Assembly: GCA_020161295.1 (NCBI GenBank)
Contig: JAIUOA010000001.1
Coordinates: 310,001-374,000, forward strand
Direction of reading: 5' to 3'
Source of the DNA: Bacillota bacterium
GTDB lineage: Bacteria; Bacillota; Clostridia; Peptostreptococcales; Acidaminobacteraceae
DNA length: 64,000 bases
The number at the start of each line of letters is the position of its first letter. The stretch's first letter is position 1. Position numbers and translations under genes: made by a program. This document shows, piece by piece, positions 37,255 through 46,156 of the stretch. The notes beneath the pieces were generated by a model. That model had not been told where the DNA came from, did no database searches, and was given only the letters and a program-made list of their open reading frames with translations.

Positions 37255-38096
37255 GTGCGTTTCACCTCGCTTAAGCTATGAAAGATTACGGCCACCAGGA
37301 CGATGGCACCACCGATTAATGCATATTGTGATGGCATTTCGCCTGTTCCGATTAATACCCATACTGGATTGAGTAATGGTTCCAGTACAGGGATGAGGAT
37401 GCCCTCCAGTACGGATACATTCTGAATGCCCTTCGTAAAGAAAATATACGAAATTCCCAGCTGAAACACACCCAGTAGAAGAATACCAAGGATATTCGAC
37501 TGCGTAAATGTAATGGTTCCATAAAAGGGAATCGCGATAATAAAGGTCAACAAGTTGCCCCAGAAGACGACTTCCAGCGGCTTATGATTTTTTACGCGCT
37601 TAAGCAAAATAATCATCATGGCCATGGAGATTCCACTGATGATGGCGATGATGTTTCCGATGGTTTTTCCACCGCCTAAATCGCCTAAAAAGAATAGGAC
37701 CATGCCGAGGAAAACCACAAAAACGGTGATATAGTCTTTTTTTACGAACTTTTCATTAAAAAAAGCGCCGCCTATTACGATGGCCCATGCTGGTGCGGTG
37801 AACTGAAGTAATATAGCATTAGCAGAGGTCGTCAGTTTGTTGGCGGATACGAAGAGCATCACTAAGACCATATAGTTGACGGCTGCAAATAGGGCGGTTT
37901 TATCGAGGCGCTTTGGTAACCGTTTGGTCAGCATGTACCAAAATATCAACATGACGACACTGGAGATACCACTCCTAATACCTGCGATGGCGATCGGGTT
38001 CCAGTCCACCATTTTAATCAGTAATCCACCGGTACTCCATAATAAGGATGCTGCCACCACACATAAAATGGCGACCTTTCTACTCGTTTCTTTCAT
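37251..38096 (-). CDS. DMT/EamA family transporter
   Basis: A 281-residue membrane protein with ten predicted helices in two EamA repeats (LLWSTGGLLIKMVDWNPIAI at the start of the first). Such proteins export amino acids or other metabolites; the substrate is not predictable. It is transcribed with the ATL gene from a promoter at 38133-38160. Confidence 0.85.
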   Translation of the reverse strand: MKETSRKVAILCVVAASLLWSTGGLLIKMVDWNPIAIAGIRSGISSVVMLIFWYMLTKRLPKRLDKTALFAAVNYMVLVMLFVSANKLTTSANAILLQFTAPAWAIVIGGAFFNEKFVKKDYITVFVVFLGMVLFFLGDLGGGKTIGNIIAIISGISMAMMIILLKRVKNHKPLEVVFWGNLLTFIIAIPFYGTITFTQSNILGILLLGVFQLGISYIFFTKGIQNVSVLEGILIPVLEPLLNPVWVLIGTGEMPSQYALIGGAIVLVAVIFHSLSEVKRT

Positions 38097-38132
38097 GACT
38101 CGTGTCCTTCCTAAGTTGTGTCCCTAACGTCT

Positions 38133-38160
38133 ATTATAAGATAAATAAAACCGGAATCAA
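38133..38160 (-). promoter_or_regulatory. SigA-type promoter for the DMT-ATL operon
   Basis: TTGATT (38160-38155) and TATAAT (38138-38133) on the minus strand, 16-bp spacer, with RBS GGAAGGA downstream. Confidence 0.8.
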
Positions 38161-38194
38161 TGGGAGAAATGAAATTATGTAACTTCCTTAAAAA

Positions 38195-38237
38195 AAACGA
38201 CTTTGCGAAATCGTTATAAATATCGCAAAGCCGTTTT
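38195..38237. terminator. Terminator of the DUF3798 ABC operon
   Basis: AACGACTTTGCGA/TCGCAAAGCCGTT stem with A-run before and T-run after, so it can act on either strand. It lies 50 bp past the end of the ABC permease gene. Confidence 0.85.
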
Positions 38238-38287
38238 TTTGTTAGAAAATCTATAAATCCTCATTTTTTGGAACGTTACTATTTAGA

Positions 38288-39544
38288 TCATTCCAGATCT
38301 ATTTTATCTTTTCTTTGTTGTGCGGCAAAGGTCTTCCAAGCATGGAGACCTAAAGAAAGTCCGATGACGCCGTAAGCGATGAAGGTACGGAAGTACTCAC
38401 CTACTTGTGCATTACCAAACAGGTTTTTTCCTGCCATAGGCGAAACGATAAATAAGGTGTGGAAAAGGATGACGCCGAGCACGGCTTGTCCAACCGTGGC
38501 TTTCGTAACCGAAGCACCACCGATAAGGAGTGCGGCGATGGCGAAAGTACTGATTTGAACGTGCGAGCCATAAGTGTTCAGTGTCCCTAAGTTTTGAAGG
38601 AAGATGATTTGGCCCCAAGCGGCAAGTACTGTTGAAATCACGATGGATAACACCCTACGCTTTTCAACGTTTACACCAGAGACGTGTGCGATGTGCTTGT
38701 CTTGACCGACGGTTCTAAAGTCGTGTCCCATTTTGGTTTTGAAAATCGCGATGTTAAAGACGGCGATCAAGATGATGAACAACGCAGTAATCATGGGCAC
38801 ATCAAAGAATCGGTACATGTTCGTGGTAAAGTTGAGGACGAGTCCAACCACCAGCAAAGAAAGACCCATACCGATGCGGGCATAGCTGGCTTTCTTTTGA
38901 TCCTTAGTTTGTGTGGCTTTATTTTTCATCTGCATCCAGACGAGAAGCGCCGTACAAATAGCACCTGCGATGATTAATACCGTAGGCACCTTGAGCGACC
39001 ACAGGTCATCAAGCGCGTACATGAGGTTGCCTTTAAGGTCGATGGTGTTTACCACACCGACGCCGCCTGGTATGAGGTACATCTCGTTTCCGATAGGAAG
39101 TACGGTGCCCACCAGGAATAGGAACAGCAGCTGATACAAACCATTTGCGAAGAAGCCGAGAATCATGGAAGTAATCATCTCTTGGCCGATGGTCTTGTTA
39201 AGGACGACACCGGTCAAATAGCCGAAAAGTGCTGCGATAGGTGTGGATAGTACCATACAGAGCATGAAACCGCCAAACCCTGTTGCACCATAGCTGATGG
39301 CGAAAATCATGACGATTTGTGCTGCCATGGCGCCGATGGTGATACCGAAGTTGAGCCCCATACCAGCAATTACCGGTATAATCAAGGCAAGCACTAAGAA
39401 AGTATTTCTTCCCACACGGGTAAGTAGCTCTTTAAAAATAAATGGCAATGGCTGTTGGGAAGCGATAATGCCTAAAATACATAGGATAACGAATACGATG
39501 GTAACGATATTTTTGGTGAGCAGGTCTCTCGTTTTAGTCTTCAT
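38288..39544 (-). CDS. ABC transporter permease (BPD_transp_2 type)
   Basis: A 418-residue integral membrane protein of the branched-chain/ribose/nucleoside permease family, with the AGMGLNFGITIGAMAAQIVM stretch near residues 60-80 and the late GGASVTKATVGQAVLG motif. It is the last gene of the importer operon and forms the channel with the 346-residue permease encoded upstream. RBS GGGGGG precedes the ATG. Confidence 0.9.
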   Translation of the reverse strand: MKTKTRDLLTKNIVTIVFVILCILGIIASQQPLPFIFKELLTRVGRNTFLVLALIIPVIAGMGLNFGITIGAMAAQIVMIFAISYGATGFGGFMLCMVLSTPIAALFGYLTGVVLNKTIGQEMITSMILGFFANGLYQLLFLFLVGTVLPIGNEMYLIPGGVGVVNTIDLKGNLMYALDDLWSLKVPTVLIIAGAICTALLVWMQMKNKATQTKDQKKASYARIGMGLSLLVVGLVLNFTTNMYRFFDVPMITALFIILIAVFNIAIFKTKMGHDFRTVGQDKHIAHVSGVNVEKRRVLSIVISTVLAAWGQIIFLQNLGTLNTYGSHVQISTFAIAALLIGGASVTKATVGQAVLGVILFHTLFIVSPMAGKNLFGNAQVGEYFRTFIAYGVIGLSLGLHAWKTFAAQQRKDKIDLE

Positions 39545-40584
39545 TATTGTCCCCCCCCTGCTTTAGTTAACGCGTATAGGATAATGCCGTACTGGACGAC
39601 GACGCGCATGATCTCCGATAAGTTGCCTTGTGGGAAAATGACGTTTGCTACAGGTAGTGCCGCTAATAAGAGTCCTTGGAAAATAAAAACGCCGAAAATA
39701 ACGTGGAAAATCTTAGCATTATGTGCCGATGCACCGCCTAAAAGAATGGCGGCAACCGCTGCAAAGCCCATCATGAGTGGCGCTGTGTAGAGCTGGAAGA
39801 ACCCATAGGATTGCGCATAGACTAAAATACCGATGGCACCCAGAATCGTAGAAACCACTGTGGCGATCATACGGCTTTTATCGACATTTATGCCGGATGC
39901 TTTAGCAAACTTGTTATTGCTTCCTGTGGCGATCATGGCGAGGCCTGTCTTCGATTTTAGGAACAGGAACACGATGAAGCACATGAAGAAAAAGAACAAT
40001 AAAAGTCCTGTGGGCACGTCGATGCCAGCTACTCTGAACTTCATGAAGTCATTTAGAACTTTATCATAATAATCGGTGAGTGCGATGGTGGTTCTAAGCC
40101 CTTCACCGATCGGCCAGCGAATGGCATCTGATTTGAACGGCATGACGAGCCACGCGATACACATCAGCGAAACAACAGAGAACCCGACATAGGTTCCGAC
40201 CATCATCTCCGAGCCCTTAACACGGTTTAACAGCTTACCATAATAATAGCCCGTCAATATGGAAAGCGGAATTGAGGCCACTATGGCTACTACGAACCCA
40301 AAGAGACCCGTCAAGTTTAACTCGATACTGATGAGACCGCCGATAATTCCGCAAATAACCCCAAGTGGTAAACCGAAGTTTAATCCCGTTCCTGCAAGGA
40401 TACCTGGAACCATGGCCAGTACGAGGACACCATTCATCCCCATACGGACAAGGTTGTCGGAAAAGAGCTGCGCCACATCTAATTTTAATACATAGGCTGC
40501 GATATAAATGACAATCAACAGCGTGATAATCGTCAATCTCGGAATACCGATGGATTTAAGGCCGTGCATTATTTTGTCTTTCAT
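39544..40584 (-). CDS. ABC transporter permease (BPD_transp_2 type)
   Basis: A 346-residue polytopic permease homologous to its neighbour, with AGTGLNFGLPLGVICGIIGG and GGASAHNAKIFHVIFG at equivalent places. Stops and starts touch the ATPase gene upstream and the second permease downstream, so all three are translated together. Likely heterodimeric channel. Confidence 0.9.
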   Translation of the reverse strand: MKDKIMHGLKSIGIPRLTIITLLIVIYIAAYVLKLDVAQLFSDNLVRMGMNGVLVLAMVPGILAGTGLNFGLPLGVICGIIGGLISIELNLTGLFGFVVAIVASIPLSILTGYYYGKLLNRVKGSEMMVGTYVGFSVVSLMCIAWLVMPFKSDAIRWPIGEGLRTTIALTDYYDKVLNDFMKFRVAGIDVPTGLLLFFFFMCFIVFLFLKSKTGLAMIATGSNNKFAKASGINVDKSRMIATVVSTILGAIGILVYAQSYGFFQLYTAPLMMGFAAVAAILLGGASAHNAKIFHVIFGVFIFQGLLLAALPVANVIFPQGNLSEIMRVVVQYGIILYALTKAGGGQ

Positions 40585-42179
40585 TATAGGACCTCCCCTG
40601 GCATATCGGTTTTTCCTGACATGTAGAGACCATACTTCGCATCCGAATCATCTGGCTTAAGTACACCGACCAGCTTGCCTTCAGAAACGATGGCGATGCG
40701 ATCACAGATGGATCTAAGCTCTGCAAGTTCACTGGAGGTCATGATAATGGTCATATTCTTTTTACGATTCAGCTCGATGAGTGTATCGAGTACCAGCTTT
40801 TTAGCACCGATATCGATGCCGCGTGTCGGTTCTGAAACCAACAGCACTTCAGGTTCTAACGTTATCGCCCTAGCTAAGCAAACCTTTTGTTGATTTCCGC
40901 CGCTCAAGCGTCTCGTTTTTTGTTCTGTACCCGTACAACGAATATCAAACAGCTTGACCATTTCTTCTGCATGGCGTTTTACCTTTGCTTCATCGATTTG
41001 GTTAAAGAAGACCACTTTTTTAAGGAAGTCGTCCTTTACTTGCATCGCGGTAATGGCGATGTTGAGGTCAATCGGTTCGTCCAGAAGAAGGCCGACGCCC
41101 TTTCGGTCTTCAGATACAAAGGCTAGTTTCTTTTTAAGCGATGCCATAGGTGCGTTAAGCACCAGTGGTTCACCGTTTAAAGTCACTTCTCCCGATGCCG
41201 GAAATAATCCCATCAAACCGTTTGCAACACCGATTTTACCTTGACCAGCAAGTCCGCCTATACCGATGATTTCACCACGTTTAATGTCAAGGTCGATTCC
41301 TTTAACCATTTCACCTGGCATACCGACTTTGAAGTTCTTCATCGAGATAATGGTTTCGCTTTTTTCTACATTTCTATTCTCTTCATTTTGGACGAGTTTT
41401 TCAATTTTACGTCCAACCATAAGCTCAGCCAACTCCACGGTGTTCGTGTCACTGGTTTTCTTAGCGGCTACCAAACCACCGTCTCTTAGGATCACCACAT
41501 GCTGCGAGCAGGCCGTAACTTCATCGAGCCTGTGTGTGATAAAAATGATGGCGATGCCTTGAGCCGCGAGATGTTTCATGGCTTTTATAAGGTTGTCCGC
41601 TTCACTTTCTGTGAGTACTGCAGTAGGCTCATCGAATACTAAAAGTCTGATGTTCTTCTTATCAATTTCTCTCGCGATTTCGATGAACTGCATGTAACCA
41701 ACGGGCAGCCCTTCAACCTTCGCATATTCATCTATTCCAATCTCCAATTTATCGAGCGCTTCACGTGCATCACGATTCATGGTTTTATAGTCTAATGTTC
41801 TATAGTCTTTACCAAAAACTTGGCTGATGGGATTTCCCTTTGTAACCTCACGGTTTAGTTTGATATTCTCAGCAACGGTAAAGCCAGGGATTAACATGAA
41901 CTCTTGATGCACCATTCCGATGCCAAGCTCCATGGCTTTTTCTGGTGTATTGATGTTTACCACTTGGCCATCAAGTAATATTTCGCCAGCATACCCGCCT
42001 GTACTATGGATGACTGGCATCCCAAACAAGATGTTCATCAGTGTTGATTTGCCTGCACCATTTTCACCGAGCAAGCATAATATTTCTCCCTTTTCCACGG
42101 AAAAACTGACTTTATTAAGCACTTGGTTTTCGCCGTAAAGCTTTGAGATCTCTTTAAGTTCCAACATTATGTTGTTCAA
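40584..42179 (-). CDS. ABC transporter ATPase with two nucleotide-binding domains
   Basis: A 531-residue tandem ATPase of the sugar/nucleoside importer class. The first domain has Walker A GENGAGKST and Walker B LLVFDEPTAVL. The second has a degenerate P-loop (GLAGQGKIG) but an intact signature (LSGGNQQKVCLARA). I favour TTG at 42179 as start, since GAGGGG lies eight bases upstream. GTG at 42188 is too close to it, and ATG at 42167 is too far. Confidence 0.9.
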   Translation of the reverse strand: MNNIMLELKEISKLYGENQVLNKVSFSVEKGEILCLLGENGAGKSTLMNILFGMPVIHSTGGYAGEILLDGQVVNINTPEKAMELGIGMVHQEFMLIPGFTVAENIKLNREVTKGNPISQVFGKDYRTLDYKTMNRDAREALDKLEIGIDEYAKVEGLPVGYMQFIEIAREIDKKNIRLLVFDEPTAVLTESEADNLIKAMKHLAAQGIAIIFITHRLDEVTACSQHVVILRDGGLVAAKKTSDTNTVELAELMVGRKIEKLVQNEENRNVEKSETIISMKNFKVGMPGEMVKGIDLDIKRGEIIGIGGLAGQGKIGVANGLMGLFPASGEVTLNGEPLVLNAPMASLKKKLAFVSEDRKGVGLLLDEPIDLNIAITAMQVKDDFLKKVVFFNQIDEAKVKRHAEEMVKLFDIRCTGTEQKTRRLSGGNQQKVCLARAITLEPEVLLVSEPTRGIDIGAKKLVLDTLIELNRKKNMTIIMTSSELAELRSICDRIAIVSEGKLVGVLKPDDSDAKYGLYMSGKTDMPGEVL

Positions 42180-42226
42180 AGCGTTCACCCCTCGTCTCTT
42201 TTAAAAAGGCTGTCCAAGACCCCTTC

Positions 42227-42295
42227 CAGATTGCCAGAGGTCACCATAGGGGGTACGTCTCGCAATCTGAAAGGTTGTCACATGGACAACCTTTC
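42227..42295 (-). other. Paired hairpins between binding-protein and ATPase genes
   Basis: A perfect 11-bp hairpin (GAAAGGTTGTC 42269-42279, GACAACCTTTC 42285-42295) with an overlapping helix CAGATTGC (42227-42234) / GCAATCTG (42262-42269). There is no T-run. Such hairpins often protect the 3' end of the binding-protein mRNA and set its excess over the membrane subunits. Confidence 0.6.
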
Positions 42296-42314
42296 ACTTT
42301 ATTAAATGCAATGG

Positions 42315-43451
42315 CTAGAATGTGATGTAGTCTGATAAGAGCAGCATAAAGTTAGGATAGTTTGTGCCGCCTTCAGTCAACGTCGTTAACTTGATTTCAA
42401 CGCCAGCATACTCAGAGAATAATTGTTCAAGTTTAGCTTGGTCGAGTTTACCGTTAGTTTCGCCTTTAGCCCAAGCAATTGCATACTCAGCACCAGACTC
42501 GACGAACATCATGTTAACAGGAACTGGCCATGTTGAAAATCTTCCTGTACCGCCTTTTTCAGCGATTTTAGCAGTGATTTGCTCGATAATGTAAGCGACA
42601 TCGCCTTGTTTATCATCTGGAATCTCGATTCCGAGTGCTCCTGGATAGCCATGGTATGGTGATGGGCAGCATTGTTGTGCGAGGATACCACCGTTTTCAA
42701 GAGCTGATTTGATGAGTGGCTCTTGCATAGCGCAGTTAGTTGAGAAGAAGCAAGTGTCTTTACCAAACTCAGCGATTTTTCTTGGAACGTCTTCAAGAAT
42801 AAATTGTTGTGCACCTGGAACGCCAGCGTCGCCAGTTGGGTCTGGAGCTGTTGCATCTACAAATGCGATGCCTTTAGCTTCACATTGCTCTTTGAAGATG
42901 TCTCTTCTAGCAGCGAGAAGTGGGTATGACATGTGTCTTGGGAAAGAATAGTGAACAAATGTCTTAGCGCCAATTTTCTCAGCTTGCTCGATAATCGCTG
43001 TACCCATTCCGAGTTCGTCGCCTTGAAGCACGATGTCAGCTTTAGGTGAAATCGTGTCAGGTGCTTCACCTGGTACGCCAGCGATAATAAGGATATCATC
43101 TCTGATTTCTCTTACTTTATCGATAGCAGCAGATACGCCAGGAACTGCTTGACAGATTACGATTGCTTTAACTTCTGGATCGTTTGCAATACTCAGAATG
43201 TTAGAAATCGTCGTTTCTTGCTCATCCATGAACTTGTCTGGATAGGTTTGTAAAATTACTTGATCGCCGTATTTTGCTTTTACAGCTTCAGCAGCACGAT
43301 ATTCCTCTTCGCCTTGAGAAACCGTACCAGTGACAACGCCGATTTTGAAACCGAGTTCTTCGCCTGATGTGCCGAGATCAATTTTCTTCGCGCAAGCAGC
43401 GGTTGGGAAAATCATGATCAAAATCATCAGGATCGCAAATAATTTTTTCAT
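42315..43451 (-). CDS. DUF3798 substrate-binding lipoprotein
   Basis: A 378-residue exported protein with a lipoprotein-type signal (about residues 1-20, Cys in PTAAC). It is followed by a periplasmic-binding-protein-like fold of the DUF3798 family (KIGVVTGTVSQGEEEYRAAE; VHYSFPRHMSYPLLAARRDI). It heads the operon and should deliver substrate to the two permeases. The ligand is unknown; sugar and nucleoside importers share this permease/ATPase type. Start ATG at 43451 with GGGGG upstream. Confidence 0.87.
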   Translation of the reverse strand: MKKLFAILMILIMIFPTAACAKKIDLGTSGEELGFKIGVVTGTVSQGEEEYRAAEAVKAKYGDQVILQTYPDKFMDEQETTISNILSIANDPEVKAIVICQAVPGVSAAIDKVREIRDDILIIAGVPGEAPDTISPKADIVLQGDELGMGTAIIEQAEKIGAKTFVHYSFPRHMSYPLLAARRDIFKEQCEAKGIAFVDATAPDPTGDAGVPGAQQFILEDVPRKIAEFGKDTCFFSTNCAMQEPLIKSALENGGILAQQCCPSPYHGYPGALGIEIPDDKQGDVAYIIEQITAKIAEKGGTGRFSTWPVPVNMMFVESGAEYAIAWAKGETNGKLDQAKLEQLFSEYAGVEIKLTTLTEGGTNYPNFMLLLSDYITF

Positions 43452-43553
43452 TACCAAAAATCCCCCTTATGATTAGTGTGGACAGCATTTTTGCTTCCAT
43501 CCCTTATTATTCGCTGTGTAAAAACAAACTCCTTTTTCTCAAAAAATGGAAAA

Positions 43554-43579
43554 AAGCGTAAAAAAGGATTTTTACGCTT
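43554..43579 (-). terminator. Terminator upstream of the DUF3798 operon
   Basis: AAGCGTAAAAA / TTTTTACGCTT stem followed by TTTTTT on the minus strand. It either ends the DUF4003 transcript or attenuates the importer operon. The rest of the 43452-43698 spacer has an A/T-rich dyad CATGAAATTCATG (43611-43623) and TTTTGTTTACAAAA (43654 on), both of unknown meaning. Confidence 0.7.
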
Positions 43580-43698
43580 AACATAACTTTGTTTTGTTGG
43601 ATACTTTTTACATGAAATTCATGAATTCTAAAGACATGTTGATAATCTGTTGCATTTTGTTTACAAAACATTCACAATTATTAACATTATTAAATTAT

Positions 43699-44682
43699 TT
43701 ATGAGGTTGCTGCAGCGTTACTGGCTGCTATCGATGCCGATGTGGCGGCGATCAGTGCAGCGGTTTGAGCCGCAATCAGGGATTCTATCGAAATGCTTAG
43801 CGAAATTTTCGCCACTTCTGATGCTGTGGTTTCTTTGATCCATTCATCGGAAATAATCGCAGAGGCTAGAAGGATGTTCATCCCCTTACCTAACCATTTG
43901 AACTTTTTCTGCTTGTTAAGGTAAAGTGAAAGCGCAATCCAGTCGGCGATGAGTGCGGGCTCCTCTAAAGATATCAGCGTCACAGTGCCAAGTGCCGCAT
44001 AGAACGATGAGTACACTGTGAGCTTATTCGCCTTTAGCTGATCTCGAAGGGATGTGCAGTGGTGTGACACCTCTTCAACCGGTCGATTCGACAGCGCTAG
44101 GATATGAGAGAGACGCTGTAGTTCATTGCATTTTGAAAATCCCGCGGCAACCAAACGCTGATAAATCTGTTCGATGCGGTCGAGTTCACACGCTGAGCTT
44201 GCCAGCAGAACGCTCATGGCGTAATCATCGCTGCTAGTGAGCCATGGATGACTCTTTTTCATCATCTGATAAATCTCAAATGCTTTTCCAGCGACGCGGT
44301 TATTATCCAGATCCCCGGATACCTTATATAGCGCATATGAGGCTAGCGGCAGGTGCATGCCATTTTTAAAGCCCGCATTTTTTAACGCCTGCTCGTTTTG
44401 TAGAATTTTACCTAACAGACCTTCTATACTTGAACTTTCAATACTGAGGAGCCCTGCAAGCATAAACCGATACGTCCCGCGATAATAGGAAAATACACCT
44501 GTTTCTTGATTGATTACATCGATGGCGTTTTTTAGGGTTTCCTTATCAACGGTCTTATGATTCACCGTATAAAGCAAGGCCACGAAATGTTTCGTCAGGT
44601 TGTGTTCCCACATAAATGCCTTTTCCAGCGCGATGTATTTATCAAGCATCTCATCTGCTGTTCTGAGAAATCGTTCGCTCAT
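43699..44682 (-). CDS. DUF4003 family protein
   Basis: A 327-residue, mainly helical soluble protein matching the DUF4003 pattern, with a low-complexity Ala/Ser/Thr tail (AAQTAALIAATSASIAASNA). The ATG at 44682 follows AGGAGG by six bases. A nine-codon longer frame overlaps the upstream dehydrogenase gene without an RBS. It is in an operon with an FMN-dependent dehydrogenase. Function unknown. Confidence 0.75.
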   Translation of the reverse strand: MSERFLRTADEMLDKYIALEKAFMWEHNLTKHFVALLYTVNHKTVDKETLKNAIDVINQETGVFSYYRGTYRFMLAGLLSIESSSIEGLLGKILQNEQALKNAGFKNGMHLPLASYALYKVSGDLDNNRVAGKAFEIYQMMKKSHPWLTSSDDYAMSVLLASSACELDRIEQIYQRLVAAGFSKCNELQRLSHILALSNRPVEEVSHHCTSLRDQLKANKLTVYSSFYAALGTVTLISLEEPALIADWIALSLYLNKQKKFKWLGKGMNILLASAIISDEWIKETTASEVAKISLSISIESLIAAQTAALIAATSASIAASNAAATS

Positions 44683-44695
44683 GTGAAGCCTCCTT

Positions 44696-45724
44696 TTAAA
44701 TAATCTCAAGCTTTCTTATCTTATCTGTGTTTATATCCGATAGTACCTTACACCCTGTCATGGTCATGGCACTTAAGAGCTCACTTTCAATTTGGTTCAC
44801 TAAAAGTCCTACCCCTTCTTCCCCACCGCCATAAATGGCCGTCACAAATGGTCTGGCGATTAGAACCGCATCTGCACCGAGTGCAATCGCTTTAAATACG
44901 TCTAGACCAGTGCGCACCCCACCATCGATGAAAATCTTTATTTGCCCTTTTACCGCTGCTACGATTTCCGGTAACACCTCAAGTGACGCAGGCGTCTCAT
45001 CTAGTACGCGTCCCCCGTGGTTCGAAACGACGATGCCGTATGCCCCAGCTTCCACTGCTTTCTTAGCGCCACTCACTGTCATGATCCCTTTGATGATAAA
45101 TGGCTTTTCTGTGGCACCTACGATTTCTTTGAGGGTTTCCACCGACATGGGTGACACAGGTTTTCCTTGAGCGGCGAGGATTGAAAGGCCTGCGGCATCC
45201 ACATCCATGGCCATGGCAATCGCGCCAGCGGCCTCTGCAACTCTAATTTTTTCGATGACCTCGTGCTTTCGCCACGGCTTGATGGTCGGGATCCCGTGCC
45301 CGTCTTCTTCCCTTATGGCGACTGCGGTGCCATCATACACCTCGGACTTCACACCATCACCGGTAAATGCGGCGATTCCCGCTTTTCTACAGCCTTTCAC
45401 CAATTCCGTGGAATACGATAAATCGTCATATAAGTCACTATAATGAAGCTGAACTGCGCCTACTGGGGCTGCAAACACAGGAAGCTTAAATTGCTTTCCG
45501 AACAGTGTAACAGACGCATCAGGGGCTGTTCCTTCTATTAATGTATCCATTTCGAGTCCATAGGCCCTAAACGCCTTATAGTTTCTTATAAAACCTACAC
45601 CGGTTCCCTTACCACCTGGCCCGGGAATGACACCTCTACAGGCGATTCCGTTGCACTCTGGGCATACCTTGCATTTGGTTCCAATATTTTTTCTCGCATT
45701 TAAGAGCATTTCTTGATATGTCAT
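44696..45724 (-). CDS. FMN-dependent α-hydroxy acid dehydrogenase family protein
   Basis: A 342-residue TIM-barrel flavoenzyme. The FMN/active-site motifs VVSNHGGRVLDETPASLEVLPEI (with the catalytic His), IFIDGGVRTGLDVFKAIALGADAVLIARP are clear. The N-terminus carries a Cys group (CKVCPECNGIAC) seen in clostridial members. It probably oxidises an L-2-hydroxy acid, but substrate and electron acceptor are unknown. I chose ATG 45724 (AGGAG upstream), 7 codons inside the longest frame. Confidence 0.85.
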   Translation of the reverse strand: MTYQEMLLNARKNIGTKCKVCPECNGIACRGVIPGPGGKGTGVGFIRNYKAFRAYGLEMDTLIEGTAPDASVTLFGKQFKLPVFAAPVGAVQLHYSDLYDDLSYSTELVKGCRKAGIAAFTGDGVKSEVYDGTAVAIREEDGHGIPTIKPWRKHEVIEKIRVAEAAGAIAMAMDVDAAGLSILAAQGKPVSPMSVETLKEIVGATEKPFIIKGIMTVSGAKKAVEAGAYGIVVSNHGGRVLDETPASLEVLPEIVAAVKGQIKIFIDGGVRTGLDVFKAIALGADAVLIARPFVTAIYGGGEEGVGLLVNQIESELLSAMTMTGCKVLSDINTDKIRKLEII

Positions 45725-45886
45725 TTGTCCGCCTCTCCTATTCATAAATTCACCCCTATTATACCATTTAAAAATTTCTAAAGAATTATAAAATCATTAA
45801 ATCCTCCTAAACGCGTTTGATGGGGTAGACGAATTAGGTGAATCCAGTTAAAATAGAGAAGAATCTAATGAATGGAGCATAATAGA

Positions 45887-46156
45887 ATGAGTATACTTGA
45901 AGCAACGATGTTAATCTGTTTTGGTGCCGCTTGGCCAATTTCTATTTATAAATCTTATACCTCACGTACCAACGGCGGAAAAAGTGTCTTCTTCTTAATC
46001 GTCATCATGATCGGTTATGTGGCTGGCATTTTAAATAAGCTCTTTTTTAACTTTGATTGGGTCATTTATTTATACGCACTTAACCTGTGCATGGTTTTTA
46101 CAGACACCATGCTTTACCTGCGTAATGTTAAACTGACTAAGGAGTCTTCAAGATGA
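45887..46156 (+). CDS. Small three-helix membrane protein (PQ-loop/SemiSWEET-like?)
   Basis: An 89-residue protein with three hydrophobic segments (about 4-20, 31-50, 56-74). FGAAWPISIYKSY resembles a PQ-loop-type helix start, so a SemiSWEET-like half-transporter is possible but unproven. GGAG lies nine bases before ATG 45887. Its stop overlaps the next start (ATGA), so it is translationally coupled to the M23 peptidase gene. Confidence 0.65.
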   Translation: MSILEATMLICFGAAWPISIYKSYTSRTNGGKSVFFLIVIMIGYVAGILNKLFFNFDWVIYLYALNLCMVFTDTMLYLRNVKLTKESSR

